This document shows, in pieces, positions 43,165 through 51,181 of a stretch of DNA of 64,000 nucleotides; position 1 is the stretch's first letter; every line of letters starts with the position of its first letter. Origin of the DNA: Pseudomonadota bacterium. Lineage in GTDB: Bacteria; Pseudomonadota; Alphaproteobacteria; Rhizobiales; Hyphomicrobiaceae. The position numbers and the translations under genes were made by a program. The stretch spans positions 1-64,000 of the forward strand of contig JAEZRM010000002.1 in NCBI GenBank assembly GCA_023412805.1. Reading direction: 5' to 3'. A model generated the notes under the pieces. The model searched no databases. It saw only the letters and a list, made by a program, of their open reading frames with translations, and had not been told where the DNA came from.

Positions 43165-43607
43165 GCGCGCTCCTCTACGGCTGGCCGTCGTGTCTAGCAC
43201 GGTCGGCGCGCGTCACCAATGCTTGGGACATCGGCCGCGCAGAGGGCGGGATGAGAGGTGAACAGGAGATGAAGCACAGTGCGATCGTGCGAACGACCGA
43301 TCGATCGCAGCCATCAATTATGAGTGTATCGAGCGTGAGGGGGCACGCGCGGACCGAGGAGCGCGGGCTGGCGCCGAGTTGGCCTGATGCTCGCGCCGAA
43401 ATCGGTATGTGGTTGGTGCGGCGAACGGTGCGCGCGGCGCGGATGCGATCAACTCTGCACGCCAGCTCGTGTCTTGCCACGTGTTGCCGAGGCGCGGGCG
43501 CAGGTTTCTGACAGGGCGGCGTTCGGTAGAGGTTGTGGCCGGAGAGGTTGCAGTTGGAGAGGCGGCAAGCATGGCGCACCTGATAGTGAATACGTTGCGA
43601 TGAGTAT
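43165..43607. other. Intergenic stretch, no gene recognised
   Basis: About 440 bases between mepA and the PRC-barrel gene. Frames on both strands are arginine-rich and lack motifs. It must hold the mepA promoter, which could not be fixed. Confidence 0.35.
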
Positions 43608-43632
43608 GCCCCGGAGCACTCAGCTCCGGGGC
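43608..43632 (-). terminator. Hairpin downstream of the PRC-barrel gene
   Basis: GCCCCGGAGC (43608-43617), loop ACTCA, GCTCCGGGGC (43623-43632): a perfect 10-base stem starting 13 bases after the stop at 43646. No T-run follows. Position and strength suggest a transcript end. Confidence 0.7.
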
Positions 43633-43645
43633 AATCGATCATCAA

Positions 43646-44068
43646 TTAGTTCTCAATCTTCGGCAGTTCTTTCGCCTGTTCTGCCGTGAGCTTGAGAAGG
43701 ATGCGGTTATCGGCCGCGACTGTGAACTCCGACGGCATCACGCGCACGCGCGTCTGACCGATGCCGAGGAAGCCGCCGATGTCGGCGTGCAGTTCCGTGA
43801 CTTTGCCGTCGGCGCTACGCTGAATCGCGGCAACGTCGCCCACATTGCTGTCATCGTTGCTGACGACCGTGGCACCAATCAGTGCCTTCGCCTGCTCCTC
43901 GGTAAGCATCGGGGCGGTCTCAGCGGGCGTTGTCGGCTGGACGCTCGGCGCTGTCGCGGCCGGCGGCGTCGCGGGCGGCGTGTCGCTTGGCGCCGTCGTC
44001 TGCGCGAACGCGGCCGATGATGCAAAAAGCGCCATCGAGGTCGCTGCCGGAACAATCCATTTCATCAC
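43646..44068 (-). CDS. Exported PRC-barrel domain protein
   Basis: A 140-residue protein. A signal peptide (WIVPAATSMALFASSAAFAQ) is followed by a Pro/Thr/Ala-rich linker and a PRC-barrel domain (KALIGATVVSNDDSNVGDVA, ADIGGFLGIGQTRVRVMPSE). Such periplasmic PRC-barrel proteins are widespread in Hyphomicrobiales and often belong to stress regulons. A perfect EcfG-type promoter lies 71 bases upstream (44163-44139) and a strong hairpin follows the stop, so the gene is probably a single-gene stress unit. Its biochemical role is unknown. Confidence 0.85.
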   Translation of the reverse strand: MMKWIVPAATSMALFASSAAFAQTTAPSDTPPATPPAATAPSVQPTTPAETAPMLTEEQAKALIGATVVSNDDSNVGDVAAIQRSADGKVTELHADIGGFLGIGQTRVRVMPSEFTVAADNRILLKLTAEQAKELPKIEN

Positions 44069-44138
44069 GTCATCTCCATGAGCTGTTGCTGCTCTCGTTC
44101 ATTCGAACGGGCGCGCTCCGTGTGAGCACTGCACGAAG

Positions 44139-44163
44139 AACGCATAGCTTTACGGGGAGTTCC
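44139..44163 (-). promoter_or_regulatory. EcfG-type promoter of the PRC-barrel gene
   Basis: On the minus strand GGAAC (44163-44159), 16 bases, CGTT (44142-44139). Matches the known EcfG consensus exactly. Predicted start about 65 bases before the ATG at 44068. Confidence 0.8.
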
Positions 44164-44221
44164 GAGATAATTGATCGCAGTTTCAGTTCGTGCGATCGGC
44201 GGCGTGCGGAAACGCCGCACG

Positions 44222-45224
44222 TCAATGTGGTTCGGTGCCGTCGTGCTCGAGATATTGCTGAATCTTCTCTCGCGCCTTCGCAACATCGAAGCTGCCATCT
44301 TTGCGTCGCAGTATCCATGACGACATCGGCGGATCGCCCATCGGCTCGTACAACTTCACGCCGTTGTTGATCAGGGCGGCGACGTAGCTGAATGCGCTTT
44401 TTGCCATCACGAGCACGTCGGAGTCGACGATCTGGCGCATTGTCTCGATCGCATCCGTGTCGAGGTGGAGTTCACATCCAAGTTTCGCAAAATCGGCGAA
44501 GTCCTCCGCCTTTCCCTGTGAGTGAACATGATAGGTCGCTTTGATGTCGAGCTCGTCCAGAACACTGCGGATGAGTGTAATCGTTTGCAGGATGCTGACA
44601 TTGGGCGTGAAGCGCGAGATATATTTCGGCTCTGGTCGACGTCACCGCGTCGGACGTGGATCGCCACGACAAAGCGATCCTTGTTGGGCGCTCTGTTGGC
44701 TGCACCGAACTTGTCGCGCAGGGCCGGCGCGATGGCCTCGAACGTGTCGGGATATCGCCGGTTGAGCCAGTAGCATTGTTGGAGCCGCAGAACGACATTG
44801 CCCGTGACAGGACGATCGTTGAGCAGATAGTCCTCATAGTCGACAATCTCGTAGGGCCGGCCGTCAATCCGCTCCTCGCCCTTTGCTAGATTGAAACATT
44901 TTTCCCAAGCATCTAGCCAATCCGCCATCTCGCCGGGCGCATGACCTAGCCTGGAGAATGGGCTGTCGACGTAGGTCGCACCGAACGCCTTGGCGAAGTT
45001 GATGCCTGAGATGCGCGCCAGGCCTGTTTGCCGGCGCCATCTGCTCGCCCGGCACAGGTTATGCGCGTTCCAGGAGGGATGATGCCCTTCGAAAATCGGA
45101 GGGCGGCATTACCGGCTAGGAAATTCTTGTCCGTCTTCAAGTTCTGCCCAAGGAGCGCCTTGAGGCGAAACCAGACGCGCCGGAAGGCCAATTCCAATCG
45201 ATCAAGGAAAGCGATGGGCTGCAT
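44222..45224 (-). pseudogene. Glycosyltransferase (fucosyltransferase-like) with two frameshifts
   Basis: Three frames together give one protein. The first part (from the ATG at 45224, GAGG upstream) is MQPIAFLDRLELAFRRVWFR to GIIPPG. The second starts in another frame near 45065 with NAHNLCRASRWRRQTGLARI, continues INFAKAFGATYVDSPF, and reaches DRFVVAIHVRRGDVDQ near 44645. The third continues after a one-base shift as PKYISRFTPNVSILQTITLI to VLVMAKSAFSYVAALINNGV. HVRRGD and the late MAKSAFSYVAAL segment resemble GT11/GT23-type fucosyltransferases (HxRRxD motif). The gene is inactive as read. It is bracketed by two stress genes. Confidence 0.75.
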
Positions 45225-45365
45225 GAACGCCTCGAGGCAATGGTTGGGAAGCAAGGGGTATCCGCACTCATCGCTCATGATGCCGGACGTTCAGCAATCG
45301 TCCAGTCAGCCAAAGTGTTGAACGACAAGATGTCGCGACTGCTTGCTCTGGGCGGGGGTTCAGCC

Positions 45366-45390
45366 GGAACCGAAATCAACGGAATGCGTT
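45366..45390 (+). promoter_or_regulatory. EcfG-type promoter of csbD
   Basis: GGAAC (45366-45370), 16 bases, CGTT (45387-45390), an exact match to the EcfG consensus, 70 bases upstream of the csbD ATG. Confidence 0.85.
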
Positions 45391-45460
45391 CTCATGACAC
45401 CGCTCGCTACGCTCCACAGCGCGGCATTGCGAGCCAAACTTTGTGCATGGAGAAATCACG

Positions 45461-45658
45461 ATGGATTGGAATCGGATCGAAGGCAACTGGAAGCAGTTCC
45501 GCGGCAAGGTCAAAGAGCAGTGGGGCAAGCTCACTGACGATGAGCTGGACCAGGTCGAGGGTCGTCGCGACCAGCTCGAGGGCAAGATTCAGGAGCGCTA
45601 CGGCTACGCTAAGGATCAGACGCGCAAGGAAGTCGACGAGTGGCTGAAGCGCATGTAA
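45461..45658 (+). CDS. csbD: CsbD family stress protein
   Basis: A 65-residue protein: DWNRIEGNWKQFRGKVKEQW with GKLTDDELDQVEGRRDQLEG, the full CsbD consensus. The ATG at 45461 is chosen as it starts the conserved domain and has GGAGA at eight bases. CsbD proteins are abundant under general stress (first described as a sigma-B target in Bacillus) but have no known activity. The exact EcfG promoter upstream and the hairpin downstream (45665-45689) define a monocistronic stress gene. Confidence 0.95.
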   Translation: MDWNRIEGNWKQFRGKVKEQWGKLTDDELDQVEGRRDQLEGKIQERYGYAKDQTRKEVDEWLKRM

Positions 45659-45664
45659 GTCGTT

Positions 45665-45689
45665 GACGACAGCCGCAGCGTCTGTCGTC
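45665..45689 (+). terminator. Hairpin downstream of csbD
   Basis: GACGACAG (45665-45672), 9-base loop, CTGTCGTC (45682-45689): a perfect 8-base stem six bases after the csbD stop. Without T-run. Confidence 0.6.
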
Positions 45690-45811
45690 CAATCGCGCCC
45701 CGGGATGGCTCAGCGCCGTTCCGGGCGCGTTGCGTCCGGCCCGTGATCGACTAGAGTGGGTAGTCCGGATATTCAGTCGTCGTCCGTCGGTCTCGTTCTC
45801 GGGGTAGCGCC

Positions 45812-46639
45812 ATGTCGTTCGACTTCTCCTCGCTGATCTGGGTTGCCATCCTCATCATGGTGCTGCAGCCCATCCTCATGGGGCAGTGGTTCGCGATGCA
45901 GCGGACGAGGGCCATTCGCGCCATCGAGCAGGCGCATGGCTCGCGCGTCATCACCATGATCCACCGTCAGGAGCGCCGTAGCCTCCTCGGCTTCTCCGTG
46001 GCCCGCCACATCGATCTGGAGGACGCGCAGACCATCATCGCGGCAATCAAGGAAACGCCGCGCGACATGCCGATCGATCTCATCCTGCACACGCCCGGAG
46101 GTCTCGTCCTGGCCGCCATGCAGATCGCCCGCGCCGTCGAGGCGCATCCTGCCAAGGTGACCGTCTACGTGCCGGTCTATGCCATGTCGGGCGGCACGCT
46201 GATCGCGCTCGCGGCCGATGAGATCGTGATGGGTGAATTCTCGGTGCTCGGGCCGATCGACCCGCAGATCGCGGGGTTCCCCGCCGCGAGCATTGCCAAG
46301 GTGCCGAAGATTAAGCCCATCGAGCAGGTTTTCGATCTGACGCTCGTGCTCGCCGACGTCAGCGAGAAGGCGCTCGATCAGGTCAAGCGCGGTGCCGTCG
46401 AGCTTCTCACGCCGCAGATGGAGGAGGGCGCCGCGCGTGCGCTGGCCGAAAAGCTCGCCGGCGGCCACTGGACACACGACTACGCCTTGACAGCCGAGGA
46501 GGCGCGCTCGCTCGGGCTGCCGGTCAAAGTCGCGATGCCCAATCCGGTTCTCGACCTGATGAAACTCTATCCTCAGCCCGTGCAGCAATCGGGCGTCGAT
46601 TTCCTTCCGATCGACCTGCCGAGGCGACGTCAGGCGTGA
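45812..46639 (+). CDS. Membrane-anchored ClpP-fold serine protease (SDH proteinase / SppA-like)
   Basis: A 275-residue protein. An N-terminal membrane helix (residues about 8-26, IWVAILIMVLQPILMGQWF) precedes a ClpP/crotonase-type domain of the SDH_protease family: RHIDLEDAQTIIAAIKETPR, DLILHTPGGLVLAAMQIARA, and VYAMSGGTLIALAADEIVMG with the catalytic Ser in the SGG turn and a downstream Asp. GPIDPQIAGFPAASI follows. Relatives are described as serine dehydrogenase proteinase or archaeal SppA-like enzymes. The peptide substrates are probably membrane remnants. It sits inside the stress region but has no EcfG-type promoter that could be seen. Confidence 0.85.
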   Translation: MSFDFSSLIWVAILIMVLQPILMGQWFAMQRTRAIRAIEQAHGSRVITMIHRQERRSLLGFSVARHIDLEDAQTIIAAIKETPRDMPIDLILHTPGGLVLAAMQIARAVEAHPAKVTVYVPVYAMSGGTLIALAADEIVMGEFSVLGPIDPQIAGFPAASIAKVPKIKPIEQVFDLTLVLADVSEKALDQVKRGAVELLTPQMEEGAARALAEKLAGGHWTHDYALTAEEARSLGLPVKVAMPNPVLDLMKLYPQPVQQSGVDFLPIDLPRRRQA

Positions 46640-46895
46640 CGCGGACGCCGCGTGCGGCGCTGGCGTTTACCATCGTATTTCACGGAACGGAATATCGGGG
46701 ACAGCCGAGGTTCCAAGTGCTAATGGCTAAGTCTGAAGTGGTACGAGGTCGGCCAGTGCACGGGCCGGCCAGGATTGTGGTAGTGCGCGCTGCGGGGAGG
46801 CAAATATGGTCGGTCTAGCAGGGCGTTGACGCCCGGCCACCGCTTGCAACGAATGACCACCATCGCTCGGCAACTGACACTTCGCTGGACCATCA
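46640..46895. other. Intergenic stretch before the CHASE kinase
   Basis: About 256 bases. A GGAAC at about 46695 is not followed by CGTT at the right distance, so no EcfG promoter is claimed. No other feature was seen. Confidence 0.35.
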
Positions 46896-48629
46896 ATGCG
46901 GTTACGCGTCTATCTCCCGACGCTTCTGATCCTGCTCCTGCTGCTCGGCGCGACTGGGCTTGCGTCATGGCTCCTGTTCGCCGATTCGACGGACAAGGCG
47001 CGCCGGCAGTTCCACGAGCAGGCAACCGCGTTCGAGGGGCTGTTGGTCGATGCCATGCGCTCCTACCAGCAGGTGCTGCGTGCGGCCGCGGCTGCCACGA
47101 ATGCCATGCCGGCGATGACGCGAGAGCAATGGCGCCACTTCATCCGCGATCTCGGCGTCGATGATTTCTATCCGGGCATCCAGGGCATCGGCTACGTCAA
47201 GCGTCTGCGGCAGGAGGAGATAGAAGGCTTCGTCGAGGGGCAGCGACGGGCAGGCCGCCCCGACTATCGCTTCAATCCGGAAGGCACGCGCGACATCTAT
47301 ACGGCGGTCGTCTATCTCGAGCCCGAGAACTGGCGCAACAGCCGCGCCGTCGGCTATGACATGTTCTCCGAGCCTCGTCGCCGCGCTGCCATGGAACGTG
47401 CACGAGACACGGGCAGTCCTGCGCTCAGCCGTAAAGTCACGCTCATGCAGGAAACGGGCGAGGACGTGCAGGCAGGTACGCTCGTCTACCTGCCGGTCTA
47501 TGCAGATGGTGTCGTGCCCGATACTGCCGAAGGCCGACGCGCGGCGCTGGTCGGCTACGTGTATGGCACGTTCCGGATGGGCGATTTCATTCCGAAGGTC
47601 TTGGATCGCAATCTTCCGGGCACTTTCCAGCGACTCTACGTGCAGATCTACGACGGCGCCGAGCCGACCGAAGCGGATCTCATGTTCGATGACCGACGCC
47701 TGACACATCGTGGCCTGTCCACGCTTCCTCCCCATGCGCCGGAACCTCTCTTCAGCGACAGCCGGACGATTACCGTTGCCGGCTCGGACTGGACGATCGT
47801 GCTCCGATCGAAGCCGGTGCTCGAGCAGATGATCGATCGCTCGAAGGCCTGGATGGTGCTTCTCGGCGGGGCGGTCATCAGCCTGCTCATTGCCGCGATC
47901 GTCGGCTCGCTCGCCTACGCCCGCGAGCGCTATGCTGCAGCCGAGCACAAGCTCTCGCAGGAAATCGCAGAACGCAAGCGGGCGCAGGAGCAGGCACAGC
48001 TCGCCAATCGCGAGCTCATTCACAGGGTCAAGAATATTCTGGCGATCGTCACGGCGATCGCCTCACAGACCGCGCGCTACAGCCCGACGGTCGACGTCTT
48101 CAACAAGTCCTTCCGCGAACGCCTGACGTCGCTTGCGCGCGTGCACGATCTTCTGCGCCCCGATCCTGCGCACACACCTGACCTCGGTGCTTTCATTCGC
48201 GAGATCCTGGCGCCTTACTGCCATTGGCAGGGCGCGCTCGTGGCGAAGGGACCGGAGGTCGAGGTGACCCAGAACCAGGCCGTTCTTCTGAGCCTGCTCG
48301 TCAACGAGCTCGCGACCAACGCAACCAAGTACGGCGCCTGGTCGGTACCGAGCGGGCAGGTCGTTGTTTCATGGCGCGAGGAGGACGGTGAGAATGAGGG
48401 GGACGAGGACAGCGTGCACATCGTGTGGGAAGAGCGGAACGGCCCGCCAGTGCAGGCGCCGTCGAACAGCGGATTTGGCACGAATGTGATGAAGTTCTCG
48501 ATCGAGCGCGGGCTGGGCGGGCGCATCGCGACGCACTTCAATCCTTCAGGCGTGCGCCACGAGGTGCGGTTGCCGAGGAAGGACAGGCCGGCGCCCCATG
48601 GCGAGAACGGCGATACGCCCGGCCACTGA
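46896..48629 (+). CDS. CHASE-domain sensor kinase of the HWE/HisKA_2 type
   Basis: A 577-residue membrane sensor. Helix 1 (about residues 7-28), a periplasmic CHASE domain (QGIGYVKRLRQEEIEGFVEG, AVVYLEPENWRNSRAVGYDM), helix 2 (about 325-345, WMVLLGGAVISLLIAAIVGS), a short coiled coil, then the kinase: ELIHRVKNILAIVTAIASQT with the phospho-acceptor His, LLVNELATNATKYGAWSVPS and VHIVWEERNGPPV. The last motif gives the W-x-E of HWE kinases, while the usual first His of HEL is Asn. This class feeds PhyR in several Alphaproteobacteria, and phyR lies 6 kb away; the connection is inferred. Confidence 0.88.
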   Translation: MRLRVYLPTLLILLLLLGATGLASWLLFADSTDKARRQFHEQATAFEGLLVDAMRSYQQVLRAAAAATNAMPAMTREQWRHFIRDLGVDDFYPGIQGIGYVKRLRQEEIEGFVEGQRRAGRPDYRFNPEGTRDIYTAVVYLEPENWRNSRAVGYDMFSEPRRRAAMERARDTGSPALSRKVTLMQETGEDVQAGTLVYLPVYADGVVPDTAEGRRAALVGYVYGTFRMGDFIPKVLDRNLPGTFQRLYVQIYDGAEPTEADLMFDDRRLTHRGLSTLPPHAPEPLFSDSRTITVAGSDWTIVLRSKPVLEQMIDRSKAWMVLLGGAVISLLIAAIVGSLAYARERYAAAEHKLSQEIAERKRAQEQAQLANRELIHRVKNILAIVTAIASQTARYSPTVDVFNKSFRERLTSLARVHDLLRPDPAHTPDLGAFIREILAPYCHWQGALVAKGPEVEVTQNQAVLLSLLVNELATNATKYGAWSVPSGQVVVSWREEDGENEGDEDSVHIVWEERNGPPVQAPSNSGFGTNVMKFSIERGLGGRIATHFNPSGVRHEVRLPRKDRPAPHGENGDTPGH

Positions 48630-48645
48630 GTCTCAGGAGCCCGGA

Positions 48646-48726
48646 TCAGAGCACGCCGAAGATGTTGAGCAGGATCAGCACCGAGATCGGCACGCCGAGC
48701 ATCCATAGAATGAGGTTCTTCGCCAT
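48646..48726 (-). CDS. 26-residue membrane peptide
   Basis: The reverse strand encodes MAKNLILWMLGVPISVLILL followed by NIFGVL and stop. GGAGA lies seven bases before the ATG at 48726. It is one membrane helix with a short basic N-terminus. Very similar small proteins (an ILW-LGVP-S-I-LL pattern) recur in Alphaproteobacteria, as far as recalled. An EcfG-like promoter with one mismatch (GCAAC-N16-CGTT) lies at 48818-48794, about 70 bases upstream. It is too short for standard gene finders. Role unknown. Confidence 0.65.
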   Translation of the reverse strand: MAKNLILWMLGVPISVLILLNIFGVL

Positions 48727-48793
48727 CTGATTTCTCCAATAGGGGTGATGATTGCAGCGGTAGGAGCCGCCGCGATGCGGATTTCATTTGTAC

Positions 48794-48818
48794 AACGCTG
48801 TGCGGGGACATCGGTTGC
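48794..48818 (-). promoter_or_regulatory. Near-match EcfG promoter of the 26-residue peptide
   Basis: Minus strand GCAAC (48818-48814), 16 bases, CGTT (48797-48794). One mismatch in the -35 box. Distance to the ATG is like that of the exact matches. Confidence 0.45.
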
Positions 48819-48843
48819 GCGGTCCCGCACATAGCCGCGATCG

Positions 48844-50670
48844 TCAGGCGATCGTCTCGGGCGTTCGTGCCGGCGCGCTGTCGCGCGCCTCATTGCCATC
48901 GCGCTTGACCCGGCGAGGGGCACAGTCGAGCGCGGCAATGATCGGCGAAATCGTCGTGTGCACGCGGCTCTGGAGATCATCCTCGCGCCGATCGGACGCG
49001 TCGAGAGACGATGCCAGCTCAGGTGCCAGCACGAAGTGGTGCGCTTCGGGAAAGTCTCGCGCTGCACGTCGCGCAATGAGGCGGAGCTGCTTGTCGTCGA
49101 CGCCGCCGACTGTCGCGATCACGATCGTATCGACGTCCTGATACTCTTCCATGGACTTGAGATCGGCAATGGCGGTGAGCCCTGTCGAGCGCGTCGCGAC
49201 CACGGCGCGACATGGCGTCTGGCGGCTCACCAGAAGCGCGATGTGCTCCGCTGCTGCGCGATCGATGGTCCCGCGCGCAGGCACGACGCACACAGTTGGC
49301 CGCTCGTCGTCCTCTCGTTGCTCCGGCGCGTCCTCCGACGCATCGAAATGCAGATCCGAGGTCTGTCTCATGGTTTCACGCAGGTTCTCGGCCTGCTCGG
49401 TGTCGACGCGCTGTGCGCGATGATCCATTGCTGCGAGACGCAGCGCCGGCAGCACGAGGCGATCGCTGACTTCGACCGCCGGCATGTCCTCGCCTTCTTC
49501 GTCGAGCGTCGCGGCCGCGGCGACCGGATCACCGGCGAGCAGGCGATGATAGAGCTCCTGGCTGGGGTCGAGCGCGGGTGTGTCTCCGAACAGGACGGAA
49601 ATGAATTCGAGCCCGCGGACGTGTCGGCCGAACACCACGAGCGTGGTTGTCAGCGGTGCCGACAACAGCAGGCCGATAGGCCCCCAGACGACGGTCCAGA
49701 AGCTCGCAGCCACGGCCATGCCGAAAGCTGTAATGCCGGCCTTCTTGCCGAGCATGAAAGGCTCGACGACGTTGTTGAATATGAGCTCGCCGACGACGAT
49801 CAGGGCGACGGCCAGGATCATTGTCGTCCAACCCGGATCGACGGCTGCAGCCAGCACGATCGGCGGTATTGCCGCGAGCAATGGGCCGGCGAAAGGAATG
49901 AAGCGCAACAGCGCCGCCAGGATGCCCCAGAGCAGGGGATTGGGAACGCCGATAATCCAGAGACCGACGCCGATCGCCAGTCCGTAGCCGCCGTTCATGA
50001 GGGCGAGCGCCAGGAAGAGGGTCGAGAGCTTGCCGCCCGCGTCGCTGATGGCGGCCGCGGTGCCGCTCAACCGGTCCGTGCCGGCGATCTTGATCAGGCG
50101 ATCACGGATATCGTGATGCTGCAACAGGAGCAGCATCGCGAAGAGGATGGTGATGCCTGTCTGCGCGAGCGGCTCCAGGACCGTGCTCAAGCCGGACAGG
50201 ATATTGGCTGACGTACCTTGCTGCTGGGTCACCACAAGCGGATCGCTGCCGCGGGCAACGCCGCGGCCGAGCTCCTGCTCTATATCCGTGCCGAGCGTCT
50301 CGACGGCGGTCACCGCGCGTTTGATCAATCCGTCCGAGCGGCCCATTTCGGCGACCGTGCGCACTTTCTCGACGAGGTTCTGCTTATAGCTGCCGAGATC
50401 GGCGGTGAGCGACAGAAGCTGCGCGCTGACGGCAAACGACAGAAGGCCCAGCATGAGGATCGCCGCCGCCAGGACGCCCACAGCCGCGACCGGCTGGGGC
50501 ACATGACGGGCCGTCAACCATCTGACGAGCGGCGCGAGGATGAACGCGATGATGATCGCGATCGCGAGCGGAATGAAGATGGCACTTCCGACGACAAGCG
50601 CTGTCACGACAAGTGCCATGACGATGAGCGACGCCGACAAATTGCGAAGATTGTCCGCCAGTAGCGGCAT
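48844..50670 (-). CDS. AI-2E family permease with long C-terminal cytoplasmic extension
   Basis: About 608 residues from the ATG at 50670 (PLLADNLRNLSASLIVMALV). Eight membrane segments of the AI-2E/YdiK/PerM family lie in residues 1-360, with LLRFIPFAGPLLAAIPPIVL and VEPFMLGKKAGITAFGMAVA typical of the family. The last 240 residues are soluble, with a Rossmann-like part (RPTVCVVPARGTIDRAAAEH, TIVIATVGGVDDKQLRLIAR). The family is named for autoinducer-2 export but members also move ions; the substrate is unknown here. A candidate promoter GCAAC-N17-CGTT lies upstream. Confidence 0.85.
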   Translation of the reverse strand: MPLLADNLRNLSASLIVMALVVTALVVGSAIFIPLAIAIIIAFILAPLVRWLTARHVPQPVAAVGVLAAAILMLGLLSFAVSAQLLSLTADLGSYKQNLVEKVRTVAEMGRSDGLIKRAVTAVETLGTDIEQELGRGVARGSDPLVVTQQQGTSANILSGLSTVLEPLAQTGITILFAMLLLLQHHDIRDRLIKIAGTDRLSGTAAAISDAGGKLSTLFLALALMNGGYGLAIGVGLWIIGVPNPLLWGILAALLRFIPFAGPLLAAIPPIVLAAAVDPGWTTMILAVALIVVGELIFNNVVEPFMLGKKAGITAFGMAVAASFWTVVWGPIGLLLSAPLTTTLVVFGRHVRGLEFISVLFGDTPALDPSQELYHRLLAGDPVAAAATLDEEGEDMPAVEVSDRLVLPALRLAAMDHRAQRVDTEQAENLRETMRQTSDLHFDASEDAPEQREDDERPTVCVVPARGTIDRAAAEHIALLVSRQTPCRAVVATRSTGLTAIADLKSMEEYQDVDTIVIATVGGVDDKQLRLIARRAARDFPEAHHFVLAPELASSLDASDRREDDLQSRVHTTISPIIAALDCAPRRVKRDGNEARDSAPARTPETIA

Positions 50671-50738
50671 CTTTGGTTTCCCCTCGAACGGCGGCGGAGA
50701 GCATGCGGCGCACACTCGGGGCCGTGGACACGCCAAGA

Positions 50739-50764
50739 ACGCGGCGCAGGGCTTTCCGGTTGCA
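50739..50764 (-). promoter_or_regulatory. Near-match EcfG promoter of the AI-2E gene
   Basis: Minus strand GCAAC (50764-50760), 17 bases, CGTT (50742-50739), about 70 bases before the ATG. One mismatch in the -35 box. Confidence 0.4.
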
Positions 50765-50817
50765 GGCGCAGATAGTCAGCGGCTCCGCTCGGCCTGGCCA
50801 GTGGCTCGGCCGACGAC

Positions 50818-50842
50818 GGAACGAACTCGTGAGCGCAGCGTT
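50818..50842 (+). promoter_or_regulatory. EcfG-type promoter of the DUF1328 gene
   Basis: GGAAC (50818-50822), 16 bases, CGTT (50839-50842), exact consensus, 50 bases before the ATG at 50893. Confidence 0.82.
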
Positions 50843-50892
50843 TTGAGGGCATCCCTGACGAATTCAGGACATGAGACATCAGGAGCTGAGAT

Positions 50893-51066
50893 ATGGGCAA
50901 TCTGTTGCACTATGCCGTGGTCTTCCTCATCGTTGCGCTCGTTGCCGCGTTCCTCGGCTTCGGCGGCGTAGCCGGCACCGCCATGGAAGGCGCACGGATC
51001 CTGTTCTGGGTCGCGATCGTGCTGTTCATCATCGCGCTGGTGGGTGGCTGGATAAGACGGGCTTGA
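50893..51066 (+). CDS. DUF1328 small membrane protein
   Basis: A 57-residue protein, MGNLLHYAVVFLIVALVAAF, then LGFGGVAGTAMEGARILFWV, then AIVLFIIALVGGWIRRA: two membrane helices around a Gly-rich turn, the complete DUF1328 (YtjA) pattern. AGGAG precedes the ATG by about eight bases. These proteins accumulate in stress and stationary phase in Alphaproteobacteria. The exact EcfG promoter directly upstream supports the same here. It is below the length cut-off of common gene lists. Confidence 0.92.
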   Translation: MGNLLHYAVVFLIVALVAAFLGFGGVAGTAMEGARILFWVAIVLFIIALVGGWIRRA

Positions 51067-51181
51067 CGCCTTAGCTATTCGACCGCAGGGCTAACGGCCG
51101 GTATTGTCGGTGGCGCAACGCCTCCGATGATTACCGGCCGTGGCACGTCGCGGCACTCCAGTTCCGACATTCGGGTTCGCC

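Noticed and set aside
46690..46720. GGAAC before the CHASE kinase as an EcfG promoter
   Set aside because: No CGTT at 16-17 bases; only a GGTT at 20 bases.
48958..50211. A 417-codon plus-strand frame
   Set aside because: Antisense to the AI-2E permease; Arg/Asp/His-rich shadow.
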